Source: Streptosporangium album (GTDB taxonomy: Bacteria; Actinomycetota; Actinomycetes; Streptosporangiales; Streptosporangiaceae). Taken from it: 64,000 nt of DNA. Position numbers and translations under genes: made by a program. The notes beneath the pieces were generated by a model that did not search any database, had not been told where the DNA came from, and saw only the letters and a program-made list of their open reading frames with translations. Of this stretch, positions 33,633-42,188 are shown in pieces. Location of the stretch: NCBI RefSeq assembly GCF_014203795.1, contig NZ_JACHJU010000001.1, positions 4,402,001 through 4,466,000 on the forward strand. The letters are read 5' to 3'. Position 1 is the first letter of the stretch, and each line of letters opens with the position of its first letter.

Positions 33633-34067
33633 ATGGGTTCGGACGCGATCGAACGTGTGGTGGCGCTGAGGCACCCCATCGAGCGGGTGTGGGCCGCGCT
33701 GACCACCGCGGAAGGGCTCTCACGGTGGTTCGGCTCGGTGGCGGAGATAGATCTGCGGCCCGGTGGGCGCGCGTTCTTCCGGTGGGACGACCTGGACGAG
33801 GAATCCGTCGCCACGATCGCGGTGGTCGACCCACCACACCGTTTCGCGTTCAGGTGGGTAATCGAGGGCCTGCCGGAGGCTGACGCACCCCAGACGCTTG
33901 TGGACTTCACCCTGGAGCCGGTACCGGGCGGTACCCGGCTGCGCCTGGTGGAGAGCGGGTTCGCCCAGGCCGCCGCCGACGTGGCCCACTCTGCCCACAA
34001 GGCCAACAGTCAGGGATGGGACGCCGAGCTCGTCGATCTGGAGACCTACCTCGATGCGGCCGCCTGA
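33633..34067 (+). CDS. SRPBCC (AHSA1-like) domain protein
   Basis: A 144-residue protein starting at ATG 33633, six bases after AGGAGG. It has the START-like helix-grip layout: IERVVALRHPIERVWAALTT, EGLSRWFGSVAEIDLRPGG, FRWDDLDEE, RLRLVESGF and a C-terminal helix NSQGWDAELVDLETYLDAA. AHSA1-like proteins bind hydrophobic ligands or act as small cyclases or detoxifiers. It overlaps the ArsR gene by 14 bases and forms a three-gene operon with a VOC protein. SRPBCC plus ArsR pairs are widespread in actinomycetes; the ligand is unknown. Confidence 0.85.
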   Translation: MGSDAIERVVALRHPIERVWAALTTAEGLSRWFGSVAEIDLRPGGRAFFRWDDLDEESVATIAVVDPPHRFAFRWVIEGLPEADAPQTLVDFTLEPVPGGTRLRLVESGFAQAAADVAHSAHKANSQGWDAELVDLETYLDAAA

Positions 34068-34431
34068 TGCAGAAGGGCAGGCCGTCGCGGTGTTCGCGGC
34101 GCTCACCGATCCGACGCGGCGGGCGCTGCTGGAGGAGCTCGGCCGCGCCGGGCCCGCAACCGTCACGGATCTGGCGCGACGGTTGCCGATCAGCCGCCAG
34201 GCGATCGCCAAGCACCTCGGCCAGCTCGCCGAAGCGGGCCTGATCAGCGTCGGCGAACCGGTCGGCCGCCGCCATCCCTACCGGTTGGAACCAGCCGCCA
34301 TCCGCACCGCCCAACTGTGGCTGGCCAGGCTCGCCAGCAGGTGGGATGACCGGCTGACCGCGCTGGAAGGTGCACTGGAGGCCACTGACACCGACGCCAC
34401 CGACACGAACCAAGGAGTCACGCAACCATGA
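34054..34431 (+). CDS. ArsR-family transcriptional regulator
   Basis: A 125-residue winged-helix protein from ATG 34054, inside the end of the SRPBCC gene. The core reads ALTDPTRRALLEELGRAGPA, then TVTDLARRLPISRQAIAKHL and QLAEAGLISVGEPVGRRHPY. No metal-binding cysteine motif (ELCVCDL type) is present, so it senses something other than metal. It probably represses its own operon through the 44-bp palindrome at 33577. Its stop overlaps the VOC start (ATGA). Confidence 0.88.
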   Translation: MRPPDAEGQAVAVFAALTDPTRRALLEELGRAGPATVTDLARRLPISRQAIAKHLGQLAEAGLISVGEPVGRRHPYRLEPAAIRTAQLWLARLASRWDDRLTALEGALEATDTDATDTNQGVTQP

Positions 34432-34811
34432 GCAAGCCTGAATTCACGGCCGGCCTGAACCTCGCCATGAAGATCCCCAAGGCACAGTACGAGGCCACCG
34501 TGGCCTTCTACCGCGACACTCTGGGCTTCGACGTCAAAGAAGACGACGTCTCCTACGCTCCGACCGTCTCGAGAACTCATTCGGTGCGGTTCGGACCCAA
34601 TACGCTGTGGCTCGACTGCGTCGACAACTACAGCCAGCCCGACCTGTGGCTGCAGCTGCACACCGATGACCTGGACGCGGCAGCGGGCAAACTGGCCGAC
34701 AGCGGTATCCACCCGTGTGACGAGGTCGAGCCCCTGGAGAATCTCGATTCCAGAACCCACTGGATCAAGAACCCGGCCGGTGTCGTGCATCTGCTCGCGG
34801 AGTCCGGCTGA
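34428..34811 (+). CDS. VOC/glyoxalase-superfamily protein
   Basis: A 127-residue protein with the paired beta-alpha-beta-beta-beta units of the vicinal-oxygen-chelate fold: ATVAFYRDTLGFDVKEDD in the first half, LWLQLHTDDLDAAAGKLADS and HWIKNPAGVVHLLAE in the second. The final glutamate in HLLAE and a histidine in LQLHTDD are the likely metal-site residues. Such proteins act as dioxygenases, glyoxalases or drug-binding resistance proteins. With SRPBCC and ArsR upstream, an inducible detoxification role is plausible but unproven. Confidence 0.85.
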   Translation: MSKPEFTAGLNLAMKIPKAQYEATVAFYRDTLGFDVKEDDVSYAPTVSRTHSVRFGPNTLWLDCVDNYSQPDLWLQLHTDDLDAAAGKLADSGIHPCDEVEPLENLDSRTHWIKNPAGVVHLLAESG

Positions 34812-34925
34812 TCCCGATGTCGCGATGAGGCATCCCAGCGAGGTGAGCAGCCACCCTCGGCGGTAGCGCGGAGCCGAACGCCCAGTTTCCCGAGTCGCTC
34901 AAGCTTCGATGACACAAGCCCAAGG

Positions 34926-35253
34926 CCCAGCAATCGCCGAGGTCGTAGCGGTAGGCCAGCCATCCGCCCGCATCCGGCAGCAGACGGGCCAAGGTCACGT
35001 CGTACTCGCTTTTGGCGTTGTCGCCGTACTCCTCCCAGTCCTTGGCGAACACGTGCAGATGCTCGTTGTCCCACCCCATCGCCACCTGGATGATGTTGTG
35101 CAGCTCCCACAGATTCGCCGTCGACGGCACGTGAATCCGCCGCCACGCCACCGGCCGGACATCCCGTAAGATGACCTTCAACTGGTGGATGCCACCCACG
35201 GCGGACCGGCCCTTCATGACGACGACGCGCGCCACGGTAGCGGCACCGATCAC
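34926..35253 (-). pseudogene. pRiA4b ORF-3-like protein, truncated copy
   Basis: Reads GGIHQLKVILRDVRPVAWRR, IHVPSTANLWELHNIIQVAM and WLAYRYDLGDCW, then leaves the family at 34926. It is the 5' half of the gene present in full at 37318-38046, contained in a 360-bp direct repeat. The shortened reading frame runs on into SRPBCC-operon flank and is not expected to be functional. Confidence 0.8.
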
Positions 35254-35285
35254 CGATACAGGACGGTTTCGGGACTACTCCGGAC
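34926..35285. repeat. 360-bp direct repeat, copy A
   Basis: Nearly identical (about four substitutions seen) and in the same orientation to 37719-38078. Both copies end at the same base after CTACTCCGGAC. The two flank the MFS/ArsR pair, so the 2.8-kb cassette between them could be gained or lost by recombination. Confidence 0.88.
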
Positions 35286-35512
35286 GTGTGGGCCACGCGC
35301 GCGTACGGCCAGGGGCCTGTGATGGCTGGCCAGCGAATGATGCAGCCGCACCGGTAGCTGCCGGTCGACGAGCCTTCCGTACGGGTCGGGCAAAGCGCTG
35401 GGCCACCCGGCTCCCACGGGGGCCGGATCGGCAGACTGGCGGCGTAGCAGAGTTCGTGCTGAGCACGGTGGCGCCTGGTCGGCCTACGTTTGTTGTGAAG
35501 ACGGGTAGCGTT
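35286..35512. other. short non-coding stretch
   Basis: No supported gene between the repeat end and the terminator of the MFS gene. Confidence 0.4.
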
Positions 35513-35546
35513 CGAGCCCCGGAACCGGCAACGGCTCCGGGGCTCG
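35513..35546 (-). terminator. hairpin after MFS gene
   Basis: CGAGCCCCGGA (35513-35523) pairs with TCCGGGGCTCG (35536-35546), 21 bases past the MFS stop on the minus strand. Followed in that direction by AACGCTACCCG; no T-run. Confidence 0.7.
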
Positions 35547-35566
35547 TGGCGGGCCCCAGCAGGGCG

Positions 35567-36754
35567 TTACGCCTCGGCCTTCTCCGGGGTGGAGGGGGTC
35601 GGCAGAGGTGCTGCGGGCGCACGGTGGCGTGTGGTTGTCAGGTGGTAGAGCAGCGCCAGGGTCGTGACACCGGCGGCTGGCAGCCCCAGCGCGGCGGGCA
35701 CGATGGCAAACCACTCCTGGGCCAGTCCGCCCAGGCCGCCGCCGAGAGCCATCCCGACGTAGATGGCCGAGGAGTTGAGGCCGAGCAGAACCGGTGCTGC
35801 GGCCGGACTGAGGGCGATGAGTCGGTGCTGTTGGGGCACAACGATGACGCCCAGGGCCGCACCCCAGATCGCGGCCCATGCCAGGGTGGACACGAGCGTG
35901 GCGGTCGCCACCGAAGTGAGGGTAAGGGCGACGGCGGCGATGGTGAGGGGCCCGGTCAACACGTGCGCGGGGTCGTGCCGGTCGACCAGCCGTCCGGCGA
36001 TGATGTTTCCGGCCAGGATGCCGATTCCCCAGGCCAGCAGGATGACGGTGAGCAGCGATTCGGAGCCGCCGGTCGCATCCTGTAGGGCCGGGCTGATGTA
36101 GGTGTAGAGGGTGTAGGTGCCGAGGAAGACCAGCGTGGTGACGGCCAGCAGCGCGAGGACCCGGCCCTGCTTGAGCGGGCGCAGCCGGTCGCCCAGTGAG
36201 GCGGCGGGGAGCGTCACCTTGGGCAGGCCAGCGGCGATTCCGAGGACCGCGACGAGGCCGATCCCGGCGACGGCCCACAGCGTGATGTGCCAGTCGGTAC
36301 GGCCGATCAGCGTGCCGAGCGGAAGGCCCAACGCCGTCGCCAACGTGAGGCCGCCCAACACGAAGGCCAGTGCCCTGCCTCGGCGTTCCGGGGGTGCGAT
36401 GGCCCCCGCAGTGCTGGAGGCGGCGGAGTTGATCATCCCGGCCCCGACCGCGGTGACGATGCGAGCGATCATCACTACCTCGTAGCTGGTGCCCAGGGCG
36501 GTGACAGCGTTGCCGACCACGAAGACACTCAACGCGATCAGCAGCGCGGACCGCCTGTCCAGTCCACTGGTGAGCGCGCCCATGACGGGCGCCGACAGGG
36601 CCATCACCAGGGCGAACACCGTCACCAGCTGCCCGGCGGCGGGAGTGGAGACCTGCAGGTCGGTGGCGATGGCGGGGAGCAGGCCCGCGATGACGTAGCT
36701 GTCGGTGCCGACGGCGAAGGTCGCCAGGGCCAGAGGAAGAAGTCGTTTCAACAC
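35567..36754 (-). CDS. MFS transporter (AraJ-like, 12 helices)
   Basis: A 395-residue facilitator. GTG 36752-36754 is chosen; longer readings would begin inside the operator at 36814-36839. It opens VLKRLLPLALATFAVGTDSY, with motif A variant GALTSGLDRRSALLIAL (about residues 56-72) and about 12 hydrophobic helices, ending in a proline-rich tail. It belongs to the arabinose-efflux / chloramphenicol-resistance-like MFS group. It is divergent from the ArsR gene, which probably represses it, and lies between two 360-bp direct repeats. Confidence 0.85.
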   Translation of the reverse strand: MLKRLLPLALATFAVGTDSYVIAGLLPAIATDLQVSTPAAGQLVTVFALVMALSAPVMGALTSGLDRRSALLIALSVFVVGNAVTALGTSYEVVMIARIVTAVGAGMINSAASSTAGAIAPPERRGRALAFVLGGLTLATALGLPLGTLIGRTDWHITLWAVAGIGLVAVLGIAAGLPKVTLPAASLGDRLRPLKQGRVLALLAVTTLVFLGTYTLYTYISPALQDATGGSESLLTVILLAWGIGILAGNIIAGRLVDRHDPAHVLTGPLTIAAVALTLTSVATATLVSTLAWAAIWGAALGVIVVPQQHRLIALSPAAAPVLLGLNSSAIYVGMALGGGLGGLAQEWFAIVPAALGLPAAGVTTLALLYHLTTTRHRAPAAPLPTPSTPEKAEA

Positions 36755-36813
36755 CGGGTGGTGCCGCCTTTCCAGAGGAACCTCAGAAGTACCGAGCGGA
36801 AGCCTAAGCAATA

Positions 36814-36839
36814 CATGGATACTTGTCCATGTATCCATG
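36814..36839. promoter_or_regulatory. operator between MFS and ArsR genes
   Basis: CATGGATAC (36814-36822) and GTATCCATG (36831-36839) are perfect 9-bp inverted arms about an 8-bp centre. A/T-rich GCAATACATGGATACTT overlaps a likely promoter. It lies 60 bases before the MFS start and 41 before the ArsR start. Confidence 0.72.
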
Positions 36840-36879
36840 GGTTGGTAGTGTGCGGGTGTGCGGAACACAGGGGGCGGCG

Positions 36880-37230
36880 ATGCGTGAGGTGTCACAGCCG
36901 GCGACCGAGGCCATCCGGCTGGTGGAGGTGCTGCGCGCTCTGGCCGATCCGGTACGGCTGGACCTCGTCCTGCGGCTCGACCGGATGGGCGAGGACTTCT
37001 GCAACGCGATCGGCGCCGAAATCGACGTGCATCAGACGACGCTGTCGCACCACTACCGGGTGCTGCGCGAGGCCGGCGTGACGTGGACGAGAGTGCAGGG
37101 CCGATCCCGGCTGGTACGGCTGCGCCGAGAGGACCTCGACGCACTGTTCCCCGGCCTGCTCGACTCTGTACTGAGCGCACAGCGCCAAACACGCGATACC
37201 GCGACCACCGGCACTGTCGAGGCGCCGTAG
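36880..37230 (+). CDS. ArsR-family transcriptional regulator
   Basis: A 116-residue protein from ATG 36880 (GTG 36850 also possible). It reads EAIRLVEVLRALADPVRLDL, then FCNAIGAEIDVHQTTLSHHY and RVLREAGVTWTRVQGRSRLV. Winged-helix fold with VHQTTLSHHYRVLREAG as the recognition region. The single Cys in DFCNAIG could sense oxidants, but a metal site is not evident. It is divergent from the MFS gene; the operator at 36814-36839 lies between. Confidence 0.87.
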   Translation: MREVSQPATEAIRLVEVLRALADPVRLDLVLRLDRMGEDFCNAIGAEIDVHQTTLSHHYRVLREAGVTWTRVQGRSRLVRLRREDLDALFPGLLDSVLSAQRQTRDTATTGTVEAP

Positions 37231-37317
37231 GCGCGGGCTCCCCGGCACCCGCTCACAACATGCGATTAGCCGCAAACGAGCCCGTTCCTCGGTGTCCACT
37301 CCGTGGACACCGCACAG

Positions 37318-38046
37318 TCACAGTGGGAAGCGGCAGCAGCCCCGGGCACCGCCGTCCTCGGCCTCGACCTGCGCGGCGCGCTGGGCGGCGACGGCGCGCA
37401 TCCGCTCTTGGAAGGCCTCCTCTTCAACACGGCGGGTCGCGGCTTGCTCGGCCAGGTGTACGGCGAGCGTGGCCAGCGCGGCGTTGACCTCGTCCTTGTC
37501 GAACGCGGCCGGATCCCACCTGTTGCGGCCGGAGTCGAAGAGGTGTTTGGCCTGCCGGTACTTCCAGCCCTTCTTGTGCCGCAGCGCTCGCAGGTGCTCG
37601 GCGAACCCTTCCGGCCCGCCGCTGTCCTCAGGCGGGCAGGCGCGGCCGCCGGCCGTGCAGCGCGGGTAGGCGGTGTTGCTGGCCGCCCGGTGGATCTTCT
37701 CCACCTGAATGTCGTGGTCCCAGCAATCGCCGAGGTCGTAGCGGTAGGCCAGCCATCCGCCCGCATCCGGCAGCAGACGGGCCAAGGTCACGTCGTACTC
37801 GCTTTTGGCGTTGTCGCCGTACTCCTCCCAGTCCTTGGCGAACACGTGCAGATGCTCGTTGTCCCACCCCATCGCCACCTGGATGATGTTGTGCAGCTCC
37901 CACAGATTCGCCGTCGACGGCACGTGAATCCGCCGCCACACCACCGGCCGGACATCCCGCAAGATGACCTTCAACTGGTGGATGCCACCCACGGCGGACC
38001 GGCCCTTCATGACGACGACGCGCGCCACGGTAACGGCACCGATCAC
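37318..38046 (-). CDS. plasmid pRiA4b ORF-3-like protein, full copy
   Basis: A 242-residue protein. The family core includes HQLKVILRDVRPVVWRRIHV, NLWELHNIIQVAMGWDNEHL and WLAYRYDLGDCWDHDIQVEK. A cysteine pair (CTAGGRACPPEDSGG, about residues 130-144) follows, then a helical tail rich in Ala and Glu. Start is GTG 38046; ATG 38008-38010 is the alternative and lies closer to the conserved region. These proteins are found on plasmids and mobile DNA and their function is unknown. The 5' part lies in repeat copy B (37719-38078). Confidence 0.82.
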   Translation of the reverse strand: MIGAVTVARVVVMKGRSAVGGIHQLKVILRDVRPVVWRRIHVPSTANLWELHNIIQVAMGWDNEHLHVFAKDWEEYGDNAKSEYDVTLARLLPDAGGWLAYRYDLGDCWDHDIQVEKIHRAASNTAYPRCTAGGRACPPEDSGGPEGFAEHLRALRHKKGWKYRQAKHLFDSGRNRWDPAAFDKDEVNAALATLAVHLAEQAATRRVEEEAFQERMRAVAAQRAAQVEAEDGGARGCCRFPL

Positions 38047-38078
38047 CGATACAGGACGGTTTCGGGACTACTCCGGAC
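37719..38078. repeat. 360-bp direct repeat, copy B
   Basis: Second copy of the repeat at 34926-35285, same orientation, containing the intact 5' half of the pRiA4b ORF-3-like gene. Confidence 0.88.
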
Positions 38079-38301
38079 CTGCCGAGCTCTCGAAGATCGA
38101 GCGGGTCAGGACAACATCTCCTCGACGTCAGTCAGCCCTGCCTAGCCATCCAGGCCAGGGCTTCGTAGCGTCCGGTTTGATGGCGCACGTCTCGGTACCC
38201 GACGGCGAGGGGCATGTATGGGGCTCTGGGCACGATTCAAGGCGGGCAATAGCAGCGTCAACGGACACCACCCCGACCTGCCGCCAGCCGAACCGCCACC
38301 A
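38079..38301. other. non-coding stretch
   Basis: Part of a 400-base gap between the pRiA4b-like gene and the IS110 remnant. ATG 38218 opens a short reading, MGLWARFKAGNSSVNGHH, that runs into the MITE-1 end; it may be debris of a gene. Nothing else recognised. Confidence 0.35.
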
Positions 38302-38340
38302 GGGGATCCCCGTAGCAATCAGCGAAAATCCAACGAACCT
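38302..38340 (+). repeat. degenerate MITE-1 left end
   Basis: GGGGATCCCCGTAGCAATC followed by GCGAAAATCCAACG matches the MITE-1 end at most positions. No partner is nearby. Confidence 0.6.
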
Positions 38341-38447
38341 ATCTCTGACCGGAAAACTCCACGGTCAGATGGGTACGGCGAGATAGCCCCTCGGCGGTGA
38401 CGGCCGGGGGCTCTTTCCCGCTGGTTCGCGACTGCTGGTGAGGCTGG

Positions 38448-39635
38448 TCAGGCGGTCGCCGGGGCGAGGGTGACGTCGTGGCCGAGGGCTTTGAGCTGAC
38501 GGATCAGGTCGCGGGTTTTCCGGGTGGGGTCGAGGTTGCGGGTGTGGTAGTCCGGGCCGAGTTCGCGGTAGCGGGCGATGGGGTTGTTCGTCAGGTGCCA
38601 GACGGAGACCAGGATCGAGCGGGCGACGGCGACCAGGGCTTTCATGTGGCTGCGGCGTTTGACGATGCGGCGGTGGCGGGCGCCGAGGAAGATATCGGTG
38701 CGTGCGGCGGAGATGGCCGCCTCGCCGAGGGCACCGCGGAGCCAGGGGTTGCCCTTGCCGGTGGGGCCTGAGGTGTTCTTCCCGCCGGACCGGATGGTGC
38801 GCGGGGACAGCTTGGCCCAGGAGACCAGGTGGCCGGCGGTGGGGAAGACGCTCATGTCCAGGCCGATCTCGGCGAGGATGACCTGGGCGGTGTTCGGGCC
38901 GATGCCGGGGATCTCGTCGAGGCGCTCGACATCGGTGATCGGCATCAGCGTGCCCTGACCGGGGCCGTCGTCGTCTTCGGTGGTGGACGGCCCGGCGAGG
39001 CGGGTGGTGATCCGGGCGGTGAGCTTGTCGATCTGGATGCTGAGGTAGTCCACGGTGTCTGGCGGCATCCGGCACATGAACGCGTGATGCTCCTCGAACC
39101 GGCCGGTCAGTGCCTGGGCGAGGGCGGCGGGGCCGGCCTTGATGGTGCCGTGGGCCAGGTCCGCCAGGGCTTTGGGACTGCGCCCGCCCGCGATCATCGC
39201 CTCCAGCATGGCCCGCCCCGAGACGCCGAAGATGTCGGAGATGACGGTGGACAGCTTGATCTGGGCATCTTCGAGGAGCTTTTCGGTGCGCTGCTTGTGA
39301 CGGGTGCGCTCGTGGGTCATCACCGCCCGTGCCCGGGTGAGGTCGCGGAGCTCGCGGATCGGCTTCGGGGGTGGGAAGGAGGGGCGGAGCATGCCGCGTT
39401 CGGCGAGCTTGGCCAGCCGGATGGCGTCCAGCTTGTCGGTCTTCGGACGCCCGGGGACGTTCTTCACGTCGCGGGCGTTGACCGGCCGGCGCTCCAGGCC
39501 GCGGGACTCCAGGAGGAGGAAAAAGGATTTCCAGTAGGTCGAGGTCGCTTCCATCACCACGCGGGTGGCCCCCTGGCAGATCAGGTGGTCGGCCGCCTCC
39601 AGGATCGCTCCGCTGGTCGCGAGGGTAAGGGGCTG
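38448..39635 (-). pseudogene. IS110-family transposase, 5' truncated
   Basis: Open from 39635 to 38448 without a proper start (the first in-frame ATG is 39558-39560; a TAA at 39636-39638 marks the break). It retains the RuvC-like residues E (VVMEATSTYWKSFF) and D (GRPKTDKLDAIRLAKLAERG), and the C-terminal Tnp-20 domain (IPGIGPNTAQVILAEIGLDM; SGGKNTSGPTGKGNPWLRGA) with its conserved serine region. The first about 45 residues, with the first catalytic aspartate, are gone, as is the upstream non-coding end that would carry the bridge RNA. Immobile by itself. Confidence 0.85.
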
Positions 39636-39694
39636 TTATCACGTACACGGCTTGCCGTCGACGGTGCCATGGTGGAGCCGGTGATGAAGGCCGC
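39636..39694. repeat. 55-bp repeat, copy A
   Basis: GTTATCACGTA...GGCTTGCCGTCG...GTGGAGCCGGTGATGAAGGCC. The same sequence with about six differences is at 42189-42242. Its left edge coincides with the break in the IS110 gene, so it is the end of whatever element caused it. Confidence 0.7.
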
Positions 39695-39817
39695 GTCGGG
39701 CGGTGCGCCAGGCCGGCGGAGGTCCCGGCGGGCTCGCGGGTACGGGAAGCGGCGTCGGGCAGTGACGATCAGCAGGAACTGGTCAGCCGGCTCCTCAGGT
39801 GGTTCGGGTGAGACCCG

Positions 39818-40522
39818 TCACGTCAGGAGAGAGCGCCAGCGGTCGGCGGACTCGATCATGTCCAGGCTGATCCGCTCCAGGAACGCCGCTGCCTTGGCCA
39901 GCCGTTGCCCCACGGGGCTGTCGAGCCCGTATGTCTCGGCTGCCGCCGTCGTGGCCTGCGCTGTCTCGAGTGTCTGCCGCCTGCTGGTCACGATCGAGTT
40001 GTACCAGGCGTCGTCGTCGACCACGTAGATGTCGCGACGCCGCTGCGGATCGCGCTCGCGCCGGATGAACCCCTGTTCGACCAGGAAGTTCACGGCGACG
40101 GAGACGGTGGCCGGACTGATCTTCAGTCTCTGGGTCAGCTCGGCCGCGGTGCGCCTGCCGTCCTCGGACAGCAGCAGGTCGAGGTGCACGCGTGCTGTCA
40201 TTCTCGGTAGCCCAATCCTGACCGCCATCTCAACGAGCTCGTCTTCCGTGCGGCCGCCCGGCGATCCGGTCGCACGGGGTGGAGCCGGTGTGCCGCGCCG
40301 GGCCCGCTGGGCCGTCGCCTGGTGCGCCTGCTGGGGCCGGTAGCCGGTGGGGCCGCCGTTGCGTCCGATCTCCCGGGTGATCGTCGAGGTCGGCCGGTCG
40401 AGCCGCCTGGCGATCTCGGCGTAGGAGAGCCCGTCGGCGAGTCCGGCCGCGATGCGCTCGCGGTCCTGCTGGGTCAATCGTCCTCCTGGCATGCCGCCAG
40501 TATTGCCTTCGCTGCCATTCAT
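39818..40522 (-). CDS. transposase-type HTH fused to MarR/GbsR-like regulator
   Basis: A 234-residue protein from ATG 40520-40522, with GGAG five bases upstream. Residues 12-60 read MPGGRLTQQDRERIAAGLAD, SYAEIARRLDRPTSTITREI and GRNGGPTGYRPQQAH, the helix-turn-helix that starts IS30-type transposases (HTH_38). Residues 98-225 are a MarR/GbsR-like winged helix: RIGLPRMTARVHLDLLLSED, TAAELTQRLKISPATVSVAV and QGFIRRERDPQRRRDIYVVD. So it carries two DNA-binding modules. A paralog is at 45559-46293. It is divergent from the serine hydrolase, its probable target. Confidence 0.82.
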   Translation of the reverse strand: MNGSEGNTGGMPGGRLTQQDRERIAAGLADGLSYAEIARRLDRPTSTITREIGRNGGPTGYRPQQAHQATAQRARRGTPAPPRATGSPGGRTEDELVEMAVRIGLPRMTARVHLDLLLSEDGRRTAAELTQRLKISPATVSVAVNFLVEQGFIRRERDPQRRRDIYVVDDDAWYNSIVTSRRQTLETAQATTAAAETYGLDSPVGQRLAKAAAFLERISLDMIESADRWRSLLT

Positions 40523-40616
40523 TGCAACTCCACATTGCATTCGAGTCCAGCGTCATTGCACCAATTTGCCGCTATGTACCTGGGGAAACGCTTTTCTGTC
40601 GATTGACTGAATTTCG

Positions 40617-40628
40617 AATGCAACATAG
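40617..40628. promoter_or_regulatory. shared motif AATGCAACATAG in divergent promoter
   Basis: Twelve bases found, with one change (AATGCAACGTAG), at 46464-46475 in front of the partner gene of the paralogous regulator. In both places it is followed by TTTC and lies about 50 bases before the target start. Candidate regulator site or promoter element. Confidence 0.5.
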
Positions 40629-40675
40629 CTTTCGAGTCACACCAAACACATACTGTCGCGAAATGAGGAACGACC

Positions 40676-41941
40676 ATGAGTGAATCCCTCCACACCGCCA
40701 AGAACAACAGGGCCCGGACGCCGCGGGTCTTGCGGCGAGTGGCGGTCACGGCGCTGGCGGCCGCGCTGCTGGCCGGGGCGGCCACACCCGCGGTGGCCAC
40801 CGCGGACAGCAGCGCGGCCGTGCCGAAGGCCGCTGCCGGGCAGGATCGCCCGGAGCTGCAGAAGGCCATCCAGGAGTGGGTCGATTCCGGTCTCGCCGCC
40901 GGGATACAGATGCGCGTGCACGATGAGCGGGGCGAGTGGGTCGGCAGCGCCGGGGTGCGCAAGCTGGGTGCGAACGCGAAGCCGCCGACGAACGGGCGGT
41001 TCTGGACGGGCAGCTCCGCCAAGCCCTTCACCGCGGCCCTGGTGCTTCAACTGGTGGCCGAGGGCAAGATCGGGCTGGACGCCCCGGTGGCCGGCTACCT
41101 GCCCAAGCTCGGGCTGGACACGCGGATCACCGTGCGGATGATGCTGCAGCACACCAGCGGGTTGTTCAACTACACCGGCGAGTTCTACGACGACGGGACG
41201 TTCGTGCCGGGGATCCCCGGCACGGGCAAGGAATGGGTGGACAACCGGTTCCGCTCCTACCGGCCGGAGGAGCTGGTACGGCTGGCGTTGTCCAAGCCGG
41301 CGAAGTTTGAGCCGGGGACGGGCTGGAGCTACGCCAACACCAACTACACGCTGGCCTTGCTGCTGATCGAGAAGGTCACCGGCCGCTCCTACGCCGAGGA
41401 GATGCAGCGGCGGATCCTGCGGCCGCTCGGGCTGTCGGGCACCGTGGTGGCGGGCACCCGGACGCAGATCCCCGGGCCGCACGCCCACGGCTACTACCGG
41501 TATGAGGACGCCGGCCAGTGGAAGGTGGTCGACGTCACCCGCCAGAACCTCTCCCTGCTGGCCGGCGCCGGTGGCATGATCTCGACCACCAAGGATCTCC
41601 AGACGTTCTTCTCCGCGCTGAACGGCGGCAAGCTCCTACCGGCCCCGCTGCTGGCCGAGATGCGCAAGCCGCACCCCAAGAGCGCCGGTCTCTACGGCCG
41701 CTACGGCCTCGGGGTGTACGTGCAGGACACGGGCCCGGACTGTGTCGGCACCATCCTCAACCACGACGGCAACCCCCCGGGGGGCTACGGGACGCTGATG
41801 TACAGCACGCCCGACGGCAGCAAGACCCTGACCGCCTCGATCAACACCGGGGACGCCGCAATCGACCAAGCGCAGGTGTTCCCGAAGGCGCTGGACAAGC
41901 TCGTCAAGGAGGTGTTCTGCGGCGGGAAGGCCGCGGGTTGA
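40676..41941 (+). CDS. secreted serine hydrolase, beta-lactamase / D-Ala-D-Ala carboxypeptidase family
   Basis: A 421-residue exported protein. Signal peptide at about residues 1-42 (VLRRVAVTALAAALLAGAAT then PAVATA). It is a class-C-like serine hydrolase: the SxxK nucleophile motif is in TGSSAKPFTAAL (about 112-123), YxN in GWSYANTNYTLAL (about 218-230), and the HxG triad in LNHDGNPPGGYG (about 362-373). Close in type to Streptomyces R61 DD-carboxypeptidase, trimming cell-wall stem peptides, but an esterase or beta-lactamase role is possible. GAGGAACGACC precedes the ATG. It is divergent from the HTH-MarR regulator. Confidence 0.9.
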   Translation: MSESLHTAKNNRARTPRVLRRVAVTALAAALLAGAATPAVATADSSAAVPKAAAGQDRPELQKAIQEWVDSGLAAGIQMRVHDERGEWVGSAGVRKLGANAKPPTNGRFWTGSSAKPFTAALVLQLVAEGKIGLDAPVAGYLPKLGLDTRITVRMMLQHTSGLFNYTGEFYDDGTFVPGIPGTGKEWVDNRFRSYRPEELVRLALSKPAKFEPGTGWSYANTNYTLALLLIEKVTGRSYAEEMQRRILRPLGLSGTVVAGTRTQIPGPHAHGYYRYEDAGQWKVVDVTRQNLSLLAGAGGMISTTKDLQTFFSALNGGKLLPAPLLAEMRKPHPKSAGLYGRYGLGVYVQDTGPDCVGTILNHDGNPPGGYGTLMYSTPDGSKTLTASINTGDAAIDQAQVFPKALDKLVKEVFCGGKAAG

Positions 41942-42188
41942 CGGGGCCGAGCCGGCCAGGCATTCCACACCAACTCCCGCCCTCTGGCGGTCGGCGATCC
42001 TGTCGGTCGCCGGGGATAGGGCGGGGAAGCCGAGCCGGAGCATAGGCGCCACGGGCTCACCAGGCCCAGCTCGCTGAGCTTGGCCGGCGGTCCACAGGTG
42101 CAGACGTCGGGCCGAGCAGGCAGAACCGGAGGCGATCGCCTGCTCGGCGCGCCTTCGTGATCGCTCATGTACGTGATAAAAGGCCGTT
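41942..42188. other. non-coding stretch with palindrome
   Basis: No gene. Near 42170-42196 TACGTGATAA and TTATCACGTA form a perfect 10-bp inverted repeat about AAGGCCG, touching the 55-bp repeat. GGTCGGCGATCC and related GC-rich hairpins near 41990 could terminate the hydrolase transcript. Confidence 0.4.

Noticed and set aside
39561..39800. IS110 bridge-RNA region
   Set aside because: The transposase frame is broken at 39635 by an unrelated repeat, so the element's own left end is gone.
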